Shown here: piece by piece, positions 43,413 through 55,143 of the stretch
Numbering within the stretch: the first letter of the stretch is position 1
Layout of the letters: every line of letters starts with the position of its first letter
Notes under the pieces: model-generated
Told to the model about the DNA's origin: nothing
Database searches by the model: none
Seen by the model: the letters and a program-made list of their open reading frames with translations, nothing else
DNA from: Panicum virgatum
Lineage: Eukaryota > Streptophyta > Magnoliopsida > Poales > Poaceae
Length of the DNA stretch: 64,000 nucleotides
Reading direction: 5' to 3'
Assembly: GCF_016808335.1 (NCBI RefSeq)
Contig: NC_053141.1
Span: 21,585,924-21,649,923 of the forward strand
Translations under genes and position numbers: made by a program

Positions 43413-44227
43413 CTTGCATATAGGATAGTTTAATTTTCCTTGCATAAACTTTACTTCATCTCTGCACAAGCATGTTTGTTTTTGAACCAAAGCATGTTTG
43501 ATTTCCGAAACCCTGCATTCAAAAGAACTTCACAAAAATTTTCGAAAATTTTTGGCCAAATGGTAGGCCGGCCGGCCCCACCTAGGTTGGCTGGCCCCAC
43601 CTTGCCTCATCTGGTCAGGAGCAGCAGGGATTGGGGAGCATTGCGTGCACATGGAGCAAAAGAAAAAGACGAGCACTGAGAATGCCAAGGCCAGGCCGTT
43701 CGGCCTCATGCAGGCCGGCCGGCCCCTCCCTGCGCCGTTCACATCTCCTCACCACCGAAAGTCCACTACTACCTGCAAGTCTAGGCAGTAGAGCACCGGC
43801 GTGGCTCGTTCTGCGCCGAGGAGGAGCCAACCAGCCTACACCAGGCCGGCCGGACTGGCATCTGCGCGACGCTATAAAACCCGACAACAGCGACATTCCT
43901 CGACGCACCACATGCTTAGGTTTGCATGTTCTAGCCTGATCACGAGCATCTCCTCTCCCTTTCTTGAGTCTCTTTGCTTAATTAAGTTCTTTTGAGCTAA
44001 TCAAGTGGAGAACTCAAGTGCTAGCTCAACCAAAAAAAGAAATAAATTCTGTAGTGTTTAGTGAAGTTCATAAATCTGAAAACACCAAAAATATTTCCCT
44101 TGAATAAAGTCATGGAACGCTGAATGACAAACGTTTGTGGTGGTGTAACGCCCCGCAAGAACGACTAACCTTCCTCCTAATTGTCATATCCTTCGGGTAT
44201 TGTGTGTGCTAACATTTTTCAGGAACC
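43413..44227 (+). promoter_or_regulatory. LTR-like promoter module between E protease region and extra ORF
   Basis: After the protease-frame stop there is a GGCCGGCC-rich block (43563-43860) like the U3 of E and F. It is followed by a TATA box TATAAAA at 43873-43879, a polyadenylation-like AATAAAG near 44104, and an acceptor-like GCTAACATTTTTCAG shortly before ATG 44228. The layout suggests a second transcription unit, possibly with a leader intron, for the extra ORF. A remnant of a further LTR is the alternative. Confidence 0.45.
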
Positions 44228-45708
44228 ATGTTCGGGAAGGCCAAAGAAAAGATCAAGAGGGCACTCTCAAAGAGCTCAAGGAGTTCACGGAGCTCATGTT
44301 CCTCGCGGGATACTATCTCGGTCGACTCCGGTCGCCATACAAATGTATCCTGGGATGAAGAAGAACCTCCAGCAGTACCAAGACCCCGTCTCCGCATCAG
44401 GATTCTGATGATGGTTGAGCAGATCGCCGTCAAGAACGACTACGAACGGGAGGCCCTGGAACTACTGAAGAAGCAAAACTTTGGCCATGCCAAGAGGTTC
44501 GAAACTCGCTTCCTCATAAAAACAGGACTCAAGCAGGACATGAACAAGGCCCTCACCACCATTGGATGGGAGAATTTCGCCGACATTGTTGAGCCAGGTT
44601 CGCAACTCTTGACCATGGAGTTTCTCATTTCTCTTGCCATAAAAGAAACTGGTGATGAAACTAAAGTTAATTTCCGTCTCTTCAATGAACAATTCGTAAT
44701 GAAACTAAAAGATTTTAGCATCGCGTTGGGCTTTCATAAAAGATGCATCCTTGACCCCAACGAGCTTGCTAAGAAACATCGTTATGATCGAAATACATGG
44801 TGGAGTGCAATTTCAAAAGAACCTGTGAGTAGTAAAAACAGCATAGTCTCCATCCATAATCCTACCCTGAGGTTCCTAGCCAAGTGGTTCGCCATGGTCG
44901 TGCACCCTGTGCAGACCTTCTCCTCTGTAGCTTGCCCGAGTTGCAGTACCTGTACGCCATGGCAAAGCAAATTCGCTGCTCTCCAGTCAGAACCATGCTT
45001 GCTCATTAGCAGAAGATGATCTCTGGCAAAAGCCCCATCGATATGACCTCCCTGGTCACTCACATTGCGAGGTACATCAGTGTGATGGAAAATGCCGAGG
45101 TCACCTTTATGCCAGAGACTGAGGTATTCGGGTACAAGGTCAGCCTTGAACACTTCGTGCAAGGGCACATGATGCGCGAATGGCCCAAAAACTCTATCTT
45201 TATTTGTTACCCCAGGTACGATAGGGAGATCGAGCTTCCATGCCTGAGACTCTCCCTCTACTCAGTGAGAAGCCTAACCTTGTAGATGGAGAAAAAGGAG
45301 CCCGCACGACGAAGTGTTGCAGGTCTACAGACGAGAAGCAGAACCCGGCAGGACCAACAAGCCGGAGCAGGACCATCACGTCAAGCACCCCCGGCCTCCA
45401 CTACTGCGCAGCCCGGACCATCTACTCAGAACATGAGCTTCGAGGAAGCATATGGGTACTATGCCTATGGCAACCCGAGCTCGTTCCAGGCCGGCAGTAG
45501 TGGGTATGCCGGTGATCAGGGACCCTACGACCCCCCATGTATGCATTCGTCTTATGGTCCACAGGTGGGTCCTTCGGCATCAACACGCTTCAACTATGAG
45601 GACCCGATCATGCGGAGCATCTCCGACCTCTCAAGACAGATCTCCACCCTTGGCATGCAGCAGCAAATGATGTAGGACATCATCGCACATAATACCCAGT
45701 TGACTCAA
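44228..45708 (+). pseudogene. Extra ORF of a Tat/Athila-like element (Athila ORF1-like), broken
   Basis: The first frame starts at ATG 44228 with a Ser/Arg-rich head (MFGKAKEKIKRALSKSSRSS). A globular part follows with KRFETRFLIKTGL, FNEQFVMKLKDFSIALGFHK and IVSIHNPTLRFLAKWFAMVV, which resembles the ATHILA ORF1-type domain of plant gypsy elements. Near 44905 the reading must shift frame to continue. Stops occur at 45007-45009 and 45283-45285. The tail (45286-45675) is rich in Ala, Pro, Gln, Tyr and Gly (YGYYAYGNPSS) and ends MQQQMM before another stop. Element H inserts after the following residues at 45708. Its function in the element is unknown. Confidence 0.6.
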
Positions 45709-45869
45709 TGTTGGGTATTTTAACGATGCGAAATAAATCCGCAAGCATACGGATACCATTGTAGCTTTCGCCCATGAGTATTCAAGGGTATCGTGTGACA
45801 CCCCGGCGTACAGATAGTACAGGAGAATTTGAGGATTGCTCAGACGAGGTAGAAGAGTTATGCAGATCT

Positions 45870-46093
45870 GAGTTGAAGAAGTGCTTGAGAGTGCCAGAAG
45901 AACAAGCACCGTTGAAAGGATTGGATGTGCAAGAAGATCTGACCTATACCGAGCATCCGGTGAAGATACTGGAGACATCAGAGAGAGTTACACGGAACCG
46001 GAAGATCAAGGCGTGCAGAATGCAATGGAGTGACCACACCGAGAAGATGAGCTGCGGAAGACCTATCCTGATCGCTTTGCTAGCCAGCCCTTA
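45870..46093 (+). pseudogene. 3'-terminal pol fragment of a chromovirus (element C)
   Basis: The reading LKKCLRVPEEQAP...VQEDLTYTEHPVKILET and RVTRNRKIKACRMQWSDHTE matches the chromodomain-bearing C-terminus of Tekay/Del-type gypsy polyproteins, where the family continues with EEATWE. Here the frame changes after HTE and ends at a stop at 46091-46093. Only this tail of pol remains. Confidence 0.75.
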
Positions 46094-46130
46094 GAATCTC
46101 GGGACGAGATTCCTGTAAGGGGGTAGGATT

Positions 46131-49100
46131 TGTAACACCCTAATTTAAATTTCAGTATTTAATAATAAATTTAATTGGCTTTATTTAATTTTCTAAGGTT
46201 TTATATGCTTAGCCCTGCATTTAAATTAATTTTCTTTCATAAGTACTTAAAATTTATTTTAGGTTTAACTTGTTTGTGCATTCATGCTGGTGCATAAGTT
46301 TTATTTAGTTGAGTGCTTAGGGTTTGAATTCAAATTTCATTTGAATTCAAATAGTTTGAGTTGAGTTTGAAAAGAAAAAGAAATAGAAAAGGAAGCCAGA
46401 AAAAGAAAAACCTAAACCAGCCAGCAGCCCACCCAAGCCCGGCCCGTTTTCTTTCCCTGCGGCCTACTTTCCCTTCCCAGCACGCGGCCCACATCCCCTT
46501 TCCGGCCCAACTCACCCACCGTCCCCGCAGCCCAGTCCTTCCCTCGTGCACGCGGCCCAGCTCCCTCTCGGCCCACGTCGTCCGGCACGCGCATCGCCTC
46601 CCTCCGACTGACAAACCGGGCCCACTTGTCGGTGCCTTTCCCTGCTCAGACCCCACGCGCCGTTAGCCCCACTCGCCCGCGTTCCTCTCCTTGCGCCGCT
46701 GACAACCCGACGCCCGCGCTGAACAGACTTGCCGTGATCTCCGCGCTGCGCCCGCGTCCCTAGCACGCACGCCTAGGTCCGCCGCCCTATAAATAGAGTC
46801 CGCAACCCTCCCTGAACCCTACCATCCACCGCAGCCAGCACCGAACCCTAGCACCACCGCCCTTGGTCCTCAGCACCGGAGTAGGGCCTCTGCGCTGCCG
46901 TGTACTTGGCATTCCGCAGCGCCTCCACCACTGCGAACCGACGCCGCCGCTCCGCCTCGAGCTCTCCTTCCACGACGTCAGCCCCGCACTCACGAGAATT
47001 CCCAAGTGCAAGCTCCATCCAGCCGTGCCTGCGCCGCCAGAATTCGGCTGCTGCACCGCCGATCTCCGATGCCCGTATGTCCCAGCAGCACCACGCGTTG
47101 GTGAGGCACCTCCCCGAGCTTGTTTCCCCTTCCTTCCTCCCTCTGCGCGTGCGAGAATTGCTCGCCGTGGTTCTAGTGCGCCATCGGCGCCATTGCGCGT
47201 GGCGTTCTGGCCTTAGATCCACCGTTCCTGAGCACCCAGAGGCTTTGATACCTCGCGCTCCCTCTCCTAGGCCTAGCTTCGCTCGAGATCGAGCCCCGGA
47301 CGGCCGAATTTGGCCGACTCCGAGGAGCTCCGCCGCCGTGCACCATAGAGCAGCCGTTCCTTTTGCTGCAGCCTCGGACTGAGCTTGTAGGATCGTTCAA
47401 CATGTCATGCTTGTGCTCCCAGTTCAACCAGAGCAAACACCGTGACCGGAACTGCGTGAACGCAGTTCGCCGGTGACCCAGCGCCGCCCTCACCATGGCG
47501 AGCTCCGTCCAGCCCATGATCCACCATCCTTTGTGAACCAGTGAGTTCGCCGTGTCACGCTCCTGCTCCAGGACCAAATCCGAGTCCTAGCCATGGTCGG
47601 GAACGCGTATACGCGTTTCTCCGGCGAGTCTGCGCTGTGGAATGGTCGCCGCCGCTGACTTCCGCCGCCGCCGTTGCTCACATTCGTCCAGGGTCGTTCG
47701 ATTCAAAATCAACGGCCCAAAACAGATCCAGCCCGAGTCAACCAAGGGGATAACAGTCAGCGCCAGCCCCTTTTGCATAAGAGCCCCTGTAGTTTCTAGT
47801 AATCAACCCGTAGTCCACCCACGTTCAAAAATATTCCCAGATTAGCCCAGTTTTTAACGTTTAGGCCCCTGACCTTTTTAAAAATAGAACCACAGTCCTG
47901 GCCGGTTAGTTTTATGCGCTAGCCCTTAGAACTAAGGTTTAATTACGTATAGGTCCCTGGTTTTTGTAGAAAACCCCTGGAAACTCTGTTTTTCTTACAA
48001 TTTAGCCCCTGGACCTTGTTTTAAGCCTAGTTTGCACATTTTAGCTCCGTTTTAAGTGGTTTTCACGCTCACGCGATCGTTGTGATGCGTAGAATAGCTT
48101 TAGCTCAGTTTTATACGCTGTTTTGATTTATTGTTGTACTATTTCTTAGTGTTTGCCTTTGTTTGCATGTATGTGTATGTGCTGGACTTGTTTTGGCGTT
48201 GCGATCGTGAGTAGACGTTGATCCATCTGTGGAGTACCAGGAGCCATCTTCCGCGGGACAGTTTGAGCAGCAGGTGAACTTTGAGGAAGGCAAGTATAAC
48301 ATGAACACCACCTATCACCTTTAAATACATTTTCATACTGCATTTTAATACTGTATGCCTATAAGGACTTCCCTAGCCACTTTATATCCTTTATATATAT
48401 TTACCTTGGGTAGAATTTTGGTTAGTAGTGCTAGGTGCCGTGCTATAACACACTTGGTCCTTTTTAATTAATTTGATTAATGGTATATGCAACTTAATTC
48501 TGGGAGTGGCCCGTTTGAGTGGCTCACGTCTCGTTAAAAAATTGGTTTTCTAGAAACATGGTTTAGGGGGCCATCACGGTGCTTAGTGCTGGGTTAGCCA
48601 CTCTCCCTAAGGACCGGTTCATAGAGCGACAACCTGGGACAACAGCGCTACCACAAGACTGGAATGGGACAGTCTTGGCTTACTAATTAGGTTTTTTGGT
48701 TTGGAGTAACTTACCGGTGGGGCAAGGGTGGTAAGCTTCTATGGCCCTCGTACTGAGTAGTCTCGTCTGTGCTTTTGTGTCTTGACGCCCACTAGACCTG
48801 CTCCATCATCGCCGATCCAACCCTCGCGGTTACTCCTTACCAACGAGATTCTTTGTAAAGGCCTCGTAGTGAGTTTGCTAGTCACCTCACCTATGGAAGT
48901 GTGATGAACAACTAGCGTAGCTCACGACTTGTGGGTAAAGATGTGCAACCTCTGCAGAGTGTAAAACTGGTATACTAACCGTGCTCACGATCATGAGCGG
49001 CCCAGATCCTCCTTTTGATTAGTCTGGTTATTCTCCTTTGATTAGGGGGGTTCCCCGGGTGGTTTGATTTGGTTTGGTTCTCAGTAGTTCATAATTAATT

Positions 49101-49626
49101 TTGATTAATTTCTATGCAACTGGGTTTATGGTAATTCATCCACTTGTAGTAATTAGCTTTAATAAAATTTTGCTAGGATTAAAAGCTAATGCAGTTGAGT
49201 CAGCCAACCTTAGAGCCTCATAGTTTGTGTTATACTTGTTGAGTACAAGTTGTGTACTCACTCTTGCCTACTCTACTCTTTTCCTCTTGTTCTCTTTGGG
49301 GATACCCTACTGCTGCTCAGTTCCCGGCGACGCGGAGGAGTTCACTCGGAGCTACCAGGAGTACGAGGACTTCTAGGCATTCGTCTCCCAGTCGACGTCC
49401 CTGTGGCGCCCAGCTTCCGAGTTTCGTACTTGTTTTACGCTTCCACATACTCTGTATCAGACATTTTGTCATTAATGTAATAAATAACAGTCGTACTCGC
49501 TTTATTATAACTTTTTACGTGATATGTCCTGTGATATACTGTTCATTCTGTTGTATATATGTGTGACTTGATCCTGGCACGTATATGATTGCTCGGTTTA
49601 TGTCCTTTTATAAACCGGGTGTTACA
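46131..49626 (+). repeat. Element C 3' LTR
   Basis: A 3496-bp T-family LTR in plus orientation, preceded by CTGTAAGGGGGTAGGATT. It shows the near-palindrome GAATTCAAAT...ATTTGAATTC at 46326-46348, a TATA box at 46787, and a conserved 3' part (48300-49626) collinear with B, B2 and G. The long open frames in 46260-47850 are GC-rich LTR sequence, not genes. Confidence 0.85.
46787..46794 (+). promoter_or_regulatory. TATA box of T-family LTR (element C)
   Basis: CGCCCTATAAATAGAGTCC is followed by a C-rich probable transcription start region. The plus orientation agrees with the element. Confidence 0.65.
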
Positions 49627-49631
49627 TATCG

Positions 49632-50767
49632 TATCCACAGGGAACATGTGTGCACTAACTTCTTACTAAGTCGGTCCAAGGACACACCAAGATAAGTGGC
49701 GGGGACAGAGAGGATTCCTGAGGTAGTACTAAGGATGAGTTAAGGTCGATCACTCGGGCTAGATACTCACTTCGGGCACCGGCTTACCCCTGAAATGGTC
49801 AGGAGACTCCGGCCAACGGCTCTACGCTATATCCGAATGTGGAGGGCTTCTAAGGACCAACAGGGCTGTCACCACCTGTGGACTACCTCACAGACCATGG
49901 GATATAAGGCAAACAAAGGTAACCCTTAGCCTAAACACCACGTCTATGCTATTGATTACTACCGTAGTCTAACTACGTTTGGTACCCCGTAGCAAACTAC
50001 GGCACTCTATATAAAACAGAGCGACGAACTCGCGAGTAAGAGAACTGATCTCACTCAAAGATTAGTACTATGCAAGAACAGAGAATCACAAATACTAACT
50101 TACTTTACTCCAAAAGAAGCCAGTATCTGTAGAGGTACAAGCTTGGAGAGGAACACCGACAAGCCCGGTGCTTCCCCGAACTACTCCTCACTCTCCTCCT
50201 TTATTCTAAGCACTACCAAACTAGCGTGCCGCCTTTGCAACATGGCACTACTCTACTCCCTTGGATGGTGTGTGAAATGAGGGGTGAGGGAGGTCCCCTT
50301 TTATAGCCTGAGGAGGTCGGTTCCCGCCGTATGCATATATGGAAGGAATCAAGGTTCAGTAGGCGCTACTCCTCCCCAAGACACACCTGGACGGGTGCCC
50401 GTCTGGGTTTGGGCGACCCTAGGGGTTGGCCGGCCCCGGACGGCACACCCCCAGGCCCTCCATCCTCTGGCTAGCTAGCAGGTGGGCCCTAACCTTATCC
50501 CTTGGGTGCATCTTGCTTGGTACGCCCGTTTCCTATGGTCTGTGGGCCATTTTTGTAAATGTAACGCTGGACTGGATCATCTGTGCATTTCTTCTGCATT
50601 CACTTGTCTTTTCCCTTGCATTTCGACTGTGGGTGCCTGCAGACCATGATTCACCAAAACTCGTGGAACTTGATTAGATATAAACCCTACAACTATGTTT
50701 GGTGATAAAATGTTACGAAAAGCTGCAGGAGTTGACGGCTGATTTTAGGACTTAAGGGCCGTCAACA
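49632..50767 (-). repeat. Element H 3' LTR, main portion
   Basis: Continues the LTR begun at 45709-45793 after element C and its TATCG copy. On the minus strand a TATA box GCTATAAAAGGGG lies at about 50308-50296. Ends GGGCCGTCAACA. Collinear with the A LTRs but clearly diverged. Confidence 0.85.
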
Positions 50768-50781
50768 ACACCCCCACACTT
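50768..50781 (-). promoter_or_regulatory. Polypurine tract of element H
   Basis: The minus strand reads AAGTGTGGGGGTGT immediately before the LTR, identical to that of element A. Confidence 0.75.
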
Positions 50782-51680
50782 AGGCTTTGCTCGTCCTCGA
50801 GTGAAGGAGAAAAGACTAAGGTGAAGCATAACTTCCAAAGGTATGAAACGAGCATAAGAGATATTCCAAACCTCACCTTGCACTTGTGAACTTTGAAGTG
50901 TCTATCATGCCATCTCGGGTAGTTGAGGAGTAGAACGGTCTTGAATCAAGTCACCTCAACTCCTTATGTCAAGTAGCTTGGGATTTTTTTTCTTAGTTTT
51001 CAAAACAAACCTTGCTTAGCTCCTCATTTGATACTCCTAGATCACTCAAGATGTTCCATTCCTCACCAAGGCCTTTTATGTACCTTTCCTATTCACCTTA
51101 CTCCTAATGGCATCTTTTTGTGGAGCTGTAGGTATGGAGGATATGAAGGCAAACTTGCTTCTCATATTTTGCTAAGTCAAAAACCGGATCCAAAGGAGAA
51201 CTAAGTCATAAACCTTGATCAAGATGTGCAGGTGTGTGGATAATTTTTGTTTGGTGGATGGTGGATGAACTCATTTGCACGATCCCTCTTTCTCCCCCTT
51301 TTTTTTCTTGGATACATGCTATCTTTTTCTTTTTTTTGGCATGCCTTGTGGGCAAGTGGCATACCTTCTTCGGGTATGCATCTTTTTTTTATTTATTTTT
51401 TTACATGCCTTGTGGGCATGTGGCATACCTTCTTTGGGTATGCATCTTTTATTTCTTTTTTTTTCATAGCCCGTATCCTTGATGGTAACTTAGAGAAAGA
51501 GATTCATGTTATGGCATTTAGTTTTATTGAGTGTATGGATGGATGTGCTTGCTATCTTCCAGTGTGGAAGTATAGCATGTGAGTGGACGTGTATGTGATC
51601 TTGATCACATGAGTATGAAATGAATCTCACGATGGGTCGCAACAATTTGACAAAGCTCAATGAGAAAGCAAGTTGCATAT
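50782..51680 (-). other. Element H non-coding 3' region, part 1
   Basis: Collinear with 17653-18500 of element A: GCTCGTCCTCGAGTGAAGG, pyrimidine runs, and two double-hairpin units at 51340-51379 and 51403-51443 (CATGCC...GGCATG followed by GCATACC...GGTATGC). No ORF with family similarity. Confidence 0.65.
51340..51443 (-). repeat. Two copies of the double stem-loop in element H
   Basis: Unit 1 has CATGCC...GGCAAG (one broken pair) and GCATACC...GGTATGC. Unit 2 has ACATGCC...GGCATGT and GCATACC...GGTATGC. Same order and spacing logic as in element A (18194-18309). Confidence 0.75.
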
Positions 51681-54600
51681 TGTAACACCCGGATTATAAA
51701 AGGACATAAACCGAGCAATCATATACATGCCAGGATCAAGTCACACGTATATACAACAGAATGAACAGTATATCACAGCACATATCATGTAAAAGATATA
51801 ATAAAGCGAGTACGAATGTTATTTATTACATTAATGACAAAATGTCTGATACAGCGGAAGCGTAAAAACATATACATAAACTCTCGACGAAGCTGGGCAC
51901 CATAGGGACGTCGACTGGGAGATGAATGCCTAGAAGTCCTCGTACTCCTGGTAGCTCCATGTGAACTCCCTCGCGTCGGCAGGAACTGAGCAGCAGTAGA
52001 GTGTCCCAAGAGGAAAAAAGAGTAGAGTAGGCAAGAGTGAGTACACAACTTGTACTCAACAAGTATAACACAAACTATGAGGTTCTAAGGCTGGCTGACT
52101 CAACTGCATTAGCTTTTAATCTTGGCAAAATTTTATTAAAGCTAATTACTACAAGTGGATGAATTACCATAAACCCAGTTACATAGTAATTAACCAAAAT
52201 TTATCATGTTACTACTGAGAACCAAACCAAACCAAGCCACCCGGGGAAACCTGCCTCGTCAAAGGAAGATAACCCCACTAATCAAAAGGAGGATCTGGGC
52301 CACTCATGACCGTGAGCATGGCTAGTATACCAGTTTTACACTCTGCAGAGGTTGCACATCTTTACCCACAAGTCGTGAGCTACGCTAGTTGTTCATCACA
52401 CTTCCGTAGGTGAGATGGCTAGCAAGCACACTACGAGGCCTTTACAAAGAATCTCGTTGGTAAGGAGTAACCGCGAGGGTTGGATCGGCGACTATGGAGC
52501 AGGTCTAGTGGGCGTCAAGAATACCACAGACGAGGCCACTCAGTACGAGGGCCATAGAAGCTTACCACCCTTGCCCCGCAGGTAAGTTACTCCAAACCAA
52601 AAAGACCTAATTATTACGCCAAGACCGTCCCATTCCAGTCTTGTGGTAGCGCTGTTGTCCCAGGTTGTCACTCTATGAACCGGTCCTTATGGAGAGTGGC
52701 CAACCCAGCAGTAAGCACCGTGCTGGCCCCCTAAACCATGTTTCTAACAAAAACCAATTTTAACGAGACATGAGCCCCTCAAACGGGCCACTCCCAGAAT
52801 TAAGTTGCATATACCATTAATCAACTTAATTAAAAAGGACCAAGTGTGTTATAGCATGGCACCTAGCAAAACTAACCAAAATGCAACCCAAGGATACATA
52901 TATAAAGGATATAAAGTGGCTAGGAAAGTCCTTATAGGCGTACAGTATTAAAATGCAGTATGAAAATGTATTTAAGGTGATAGGTGTTGTTCATGTTATA
53001 CTTGCCTTCCTCGTACTGCTCCTGCTGCTGCTCAAACTGGTCGGAAGACGGCTGCTCCGAGTACTGGTACTGGGGCTCCTCAGATGGATCACCGTCTACT
53101 CACGAACACATGGCCAAAAGCAAGGCACACAATAAGCATACAAGCAAACACTAACAAAAGCTAAGAAACAGTACATCAATACATAAAAACAGCACACTAA
53201 ACTAGTCTAAAACTATTCTACGCATTACAACGATCCTGTGGATATAAAGAACGCCTAAAACGGAGCTAAAACGCAAAATGTAGGCTAAAAACAAGTTCTA
53301 GGGGCTTATCTGCGAGAAAAACTAGGTTCCAGGGGGTTATCTGCAAAAACCTAGGGCCCAAACGTAATTAAACCTTAGATTCAGGGGCTAACTCGCAAAA
53401 ACATCAGGGCTGGACTGCGGGTACTAAATCTAGAAAGGTCAGGGTGGTCTGAGTAAAAACCTGGGCCAAACTGCAATTACTTTTGAATAGAGGTGGACTG
53501 CGGGTTGATATTAAGAAAACCGCGGGGCTCTTTAACAAAAGCGCCAGGCGAACCGGTACGTTTGGATACAGGCCGTTGGATCTCGATCTTGTGGTCCAGA
53601 TCTGATCGGTTTGGGTTCTAATCGCGGGCGTCCATCTCTGATCGGACGGATCTAGGCAATGGGCGCGCGGGGCGGCGGCGGAACACCGCCGGAGCAGAGC
53701 TCCGCGGCAGCGAGCTCGCCGGAGAAGGTGTTCTGGGGGCTACAGGGCTCCTTTTGGGCCGGGGTTTGGCCGTGGAGGACCAGCGTTGAACGCATAACCC
53801 ACCTGTGGGGTTATCGGGGTTCGGGGAGGTCTGGAGTGGTAGGTGCTAAGGCGGAGGCGGTTGCGCGCGGCGGGACATCATCGGCGCAAGGTGTTCGAGG
53901 GGTTCTAGTGGTCTACGGACCCTAGAACCTAGCGCAATAGGATGGGCAGGGGTTACGTGTGCTCACCGAGCTCGGAATCGAAGGATGGACTGGCGCAGGG
54001 GTGTCGACGGCGAAGTTCGGTGGCGGTCGTGGAGGAGCTCGCGGAGGATGGTGCGGAAGTGGCGCTCCGGGCTCCGGATCTCCACGGGCGAGTGCGGTGG
54101 TGCTCTGCGATCCCAGGAGAAGGGTCAGCACGGCTGGAGGATCGCCGGGGTTGAGCAATGGCTCGGAGCTGGGCTCACCTGCGGCGGCGGTAACGGAACC
54201 AATTCCTGTGTGTGCGGGGTTGAGCTCGAGATTGGTGGCCTCGGCGAGCTTCTTGGACCCACGGCGAGGCTGCTGTGCGGCTTGGCTGGGACTCCGGTGT
54301 GGCGGAGCAGCGTGGTCGCGGCTGCGTAGGGGCTCTGCGCGGCGGGGCTGTACTGGTGCGGCGGCTAGGGTTTGTGGCGGCCTTTGGCGTGGGGGTGAGG
54401 GTGCAGGGGGGTCCGCTGGGGCCAAATAAAGGATGCCGGCCGTGATTCTAGGCATGCGGGCTCGGTGCAGAGATCTCGGCCGTGATCCCGGCGGCGGAAG
54501 AAACGGATCGCGCCCAACGGATTCTTGTGATCCGGGGCCCGGGCAGGGAAACTTCTAGAGGGGGACGGGCTCTGGGAGGCCGGCCAGTGGGCCTCGGGCG

Positions 54601-55138
54601 CGCGCACAGGGCGGAGCGGGGCCACGGGCAGCGAGGGGGAGAGACGACGCGGCGAGAGTGGGTCGAGGGCAGGCGCGGGGAAAGGGCCGCGCGAGCTGGG
54701 CTTGAGTGGAGTGCGAGGTAGACTGGCAGTGGTGGGCCTGCGGAGGGATGGGCCGCGTGCGCAGATGCTGGGCCAGAGCGCGGGAGAAGGACTGGGTCGA
54801 CTGGGCCGCGGCTAAGGGTTGAGCAGGGCCCGCGTTGGAGGGAGAGGGAAGGACTGGGCCGGTGGGGTTCTTGGGCAACTTCTAAGGCTTCTCTATTCCA
54901 AACCAACATAGAACTAGGTGAATTCAAATTCAAATTTGAATTCACAACTAGCACTCAAACAACAAAAGCAATGCACCAGCATGAATGCAACAACAAAATT
55001 TAACCATAGACAAAATTTTAGTTACTTGAGGAACAAAAATTGGATTAAATGCCATACTAAACACAATAAACCTTAGAAATTTAAACAAAGCCAATTAAAT
55101 TTATTATTAAAAGCTGAAATTTAAATTAGGGTGTTACA
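51681..55138 (-). mobile_element. Solo LTR G (T family)
   Basis: A TGTAACACC...GGTGTTACA unit of 3458 bp with duplication CATAT (51676-51680 and 55139-55143) and no internal region. Inserted in the 3' non-coding part of element H. Minus orientation, judged by collinearity with the right LTR of B. Open frames at 53660-54950 are LTR shadows. Confidence 0.9.
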
Positions 55139-55143
55139 CATAT

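Larger units (their letters stand above)
35721..45708 (+). mobile_element. Retrotransposon E: Tat-like Ty3/gypsy element (plus), left part
   Basis: 5' LTR 35721-37398 beginning TGTTGACGG and ending CCAACA, tRNA-Asp type primer site at 37407, gag, protease region and an extra ORF. F (38973-41383) and D (41533-42436) are inserted in its coding region, and H starts at 45709 within the extra ORF. The 3' LTR must lie beyond 64000. The 5-bp target site on the left would be ACCTT. No reverse transcriptase or integrase is present between the protease region and the extra ORF. Confidence 0.8.
45794..49626 (+). mobile_element. Element C: T-family copy with no 5' LTR but intact target duplication
   Basis: Begins TGTGACACCCCGG at 45794 and ends GGTGTTACA at 49626, flanked by TATCG (45789-45793 and 49627-49631). 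Comparison with the A LTR confirms a clean single insertion site. It holds about 75 bp of leader, a jump at about 45870 to the 3' end of pol, a polypurine tract (46113-46130) and one complete LTR. The left end equals the internal LTR-start mimic seen in the B leader (29106), not the normal LTR start. Confidence 0.85.

Noticed and set aside
46863..47850. Open frames of 117-160 residues after a TATA box in element C
   Set aside because: This is the R/U5 part of a T-family LTR. The frames are not shared with the other LTR copies and look like chance frames in CG-rich leader sequence.
53659..54954. Open frames up to 177 residues, both strands
   Set aside because: Located inside solo LTR G, Pro/Arg-rich in complementary frames, no conserved domain.
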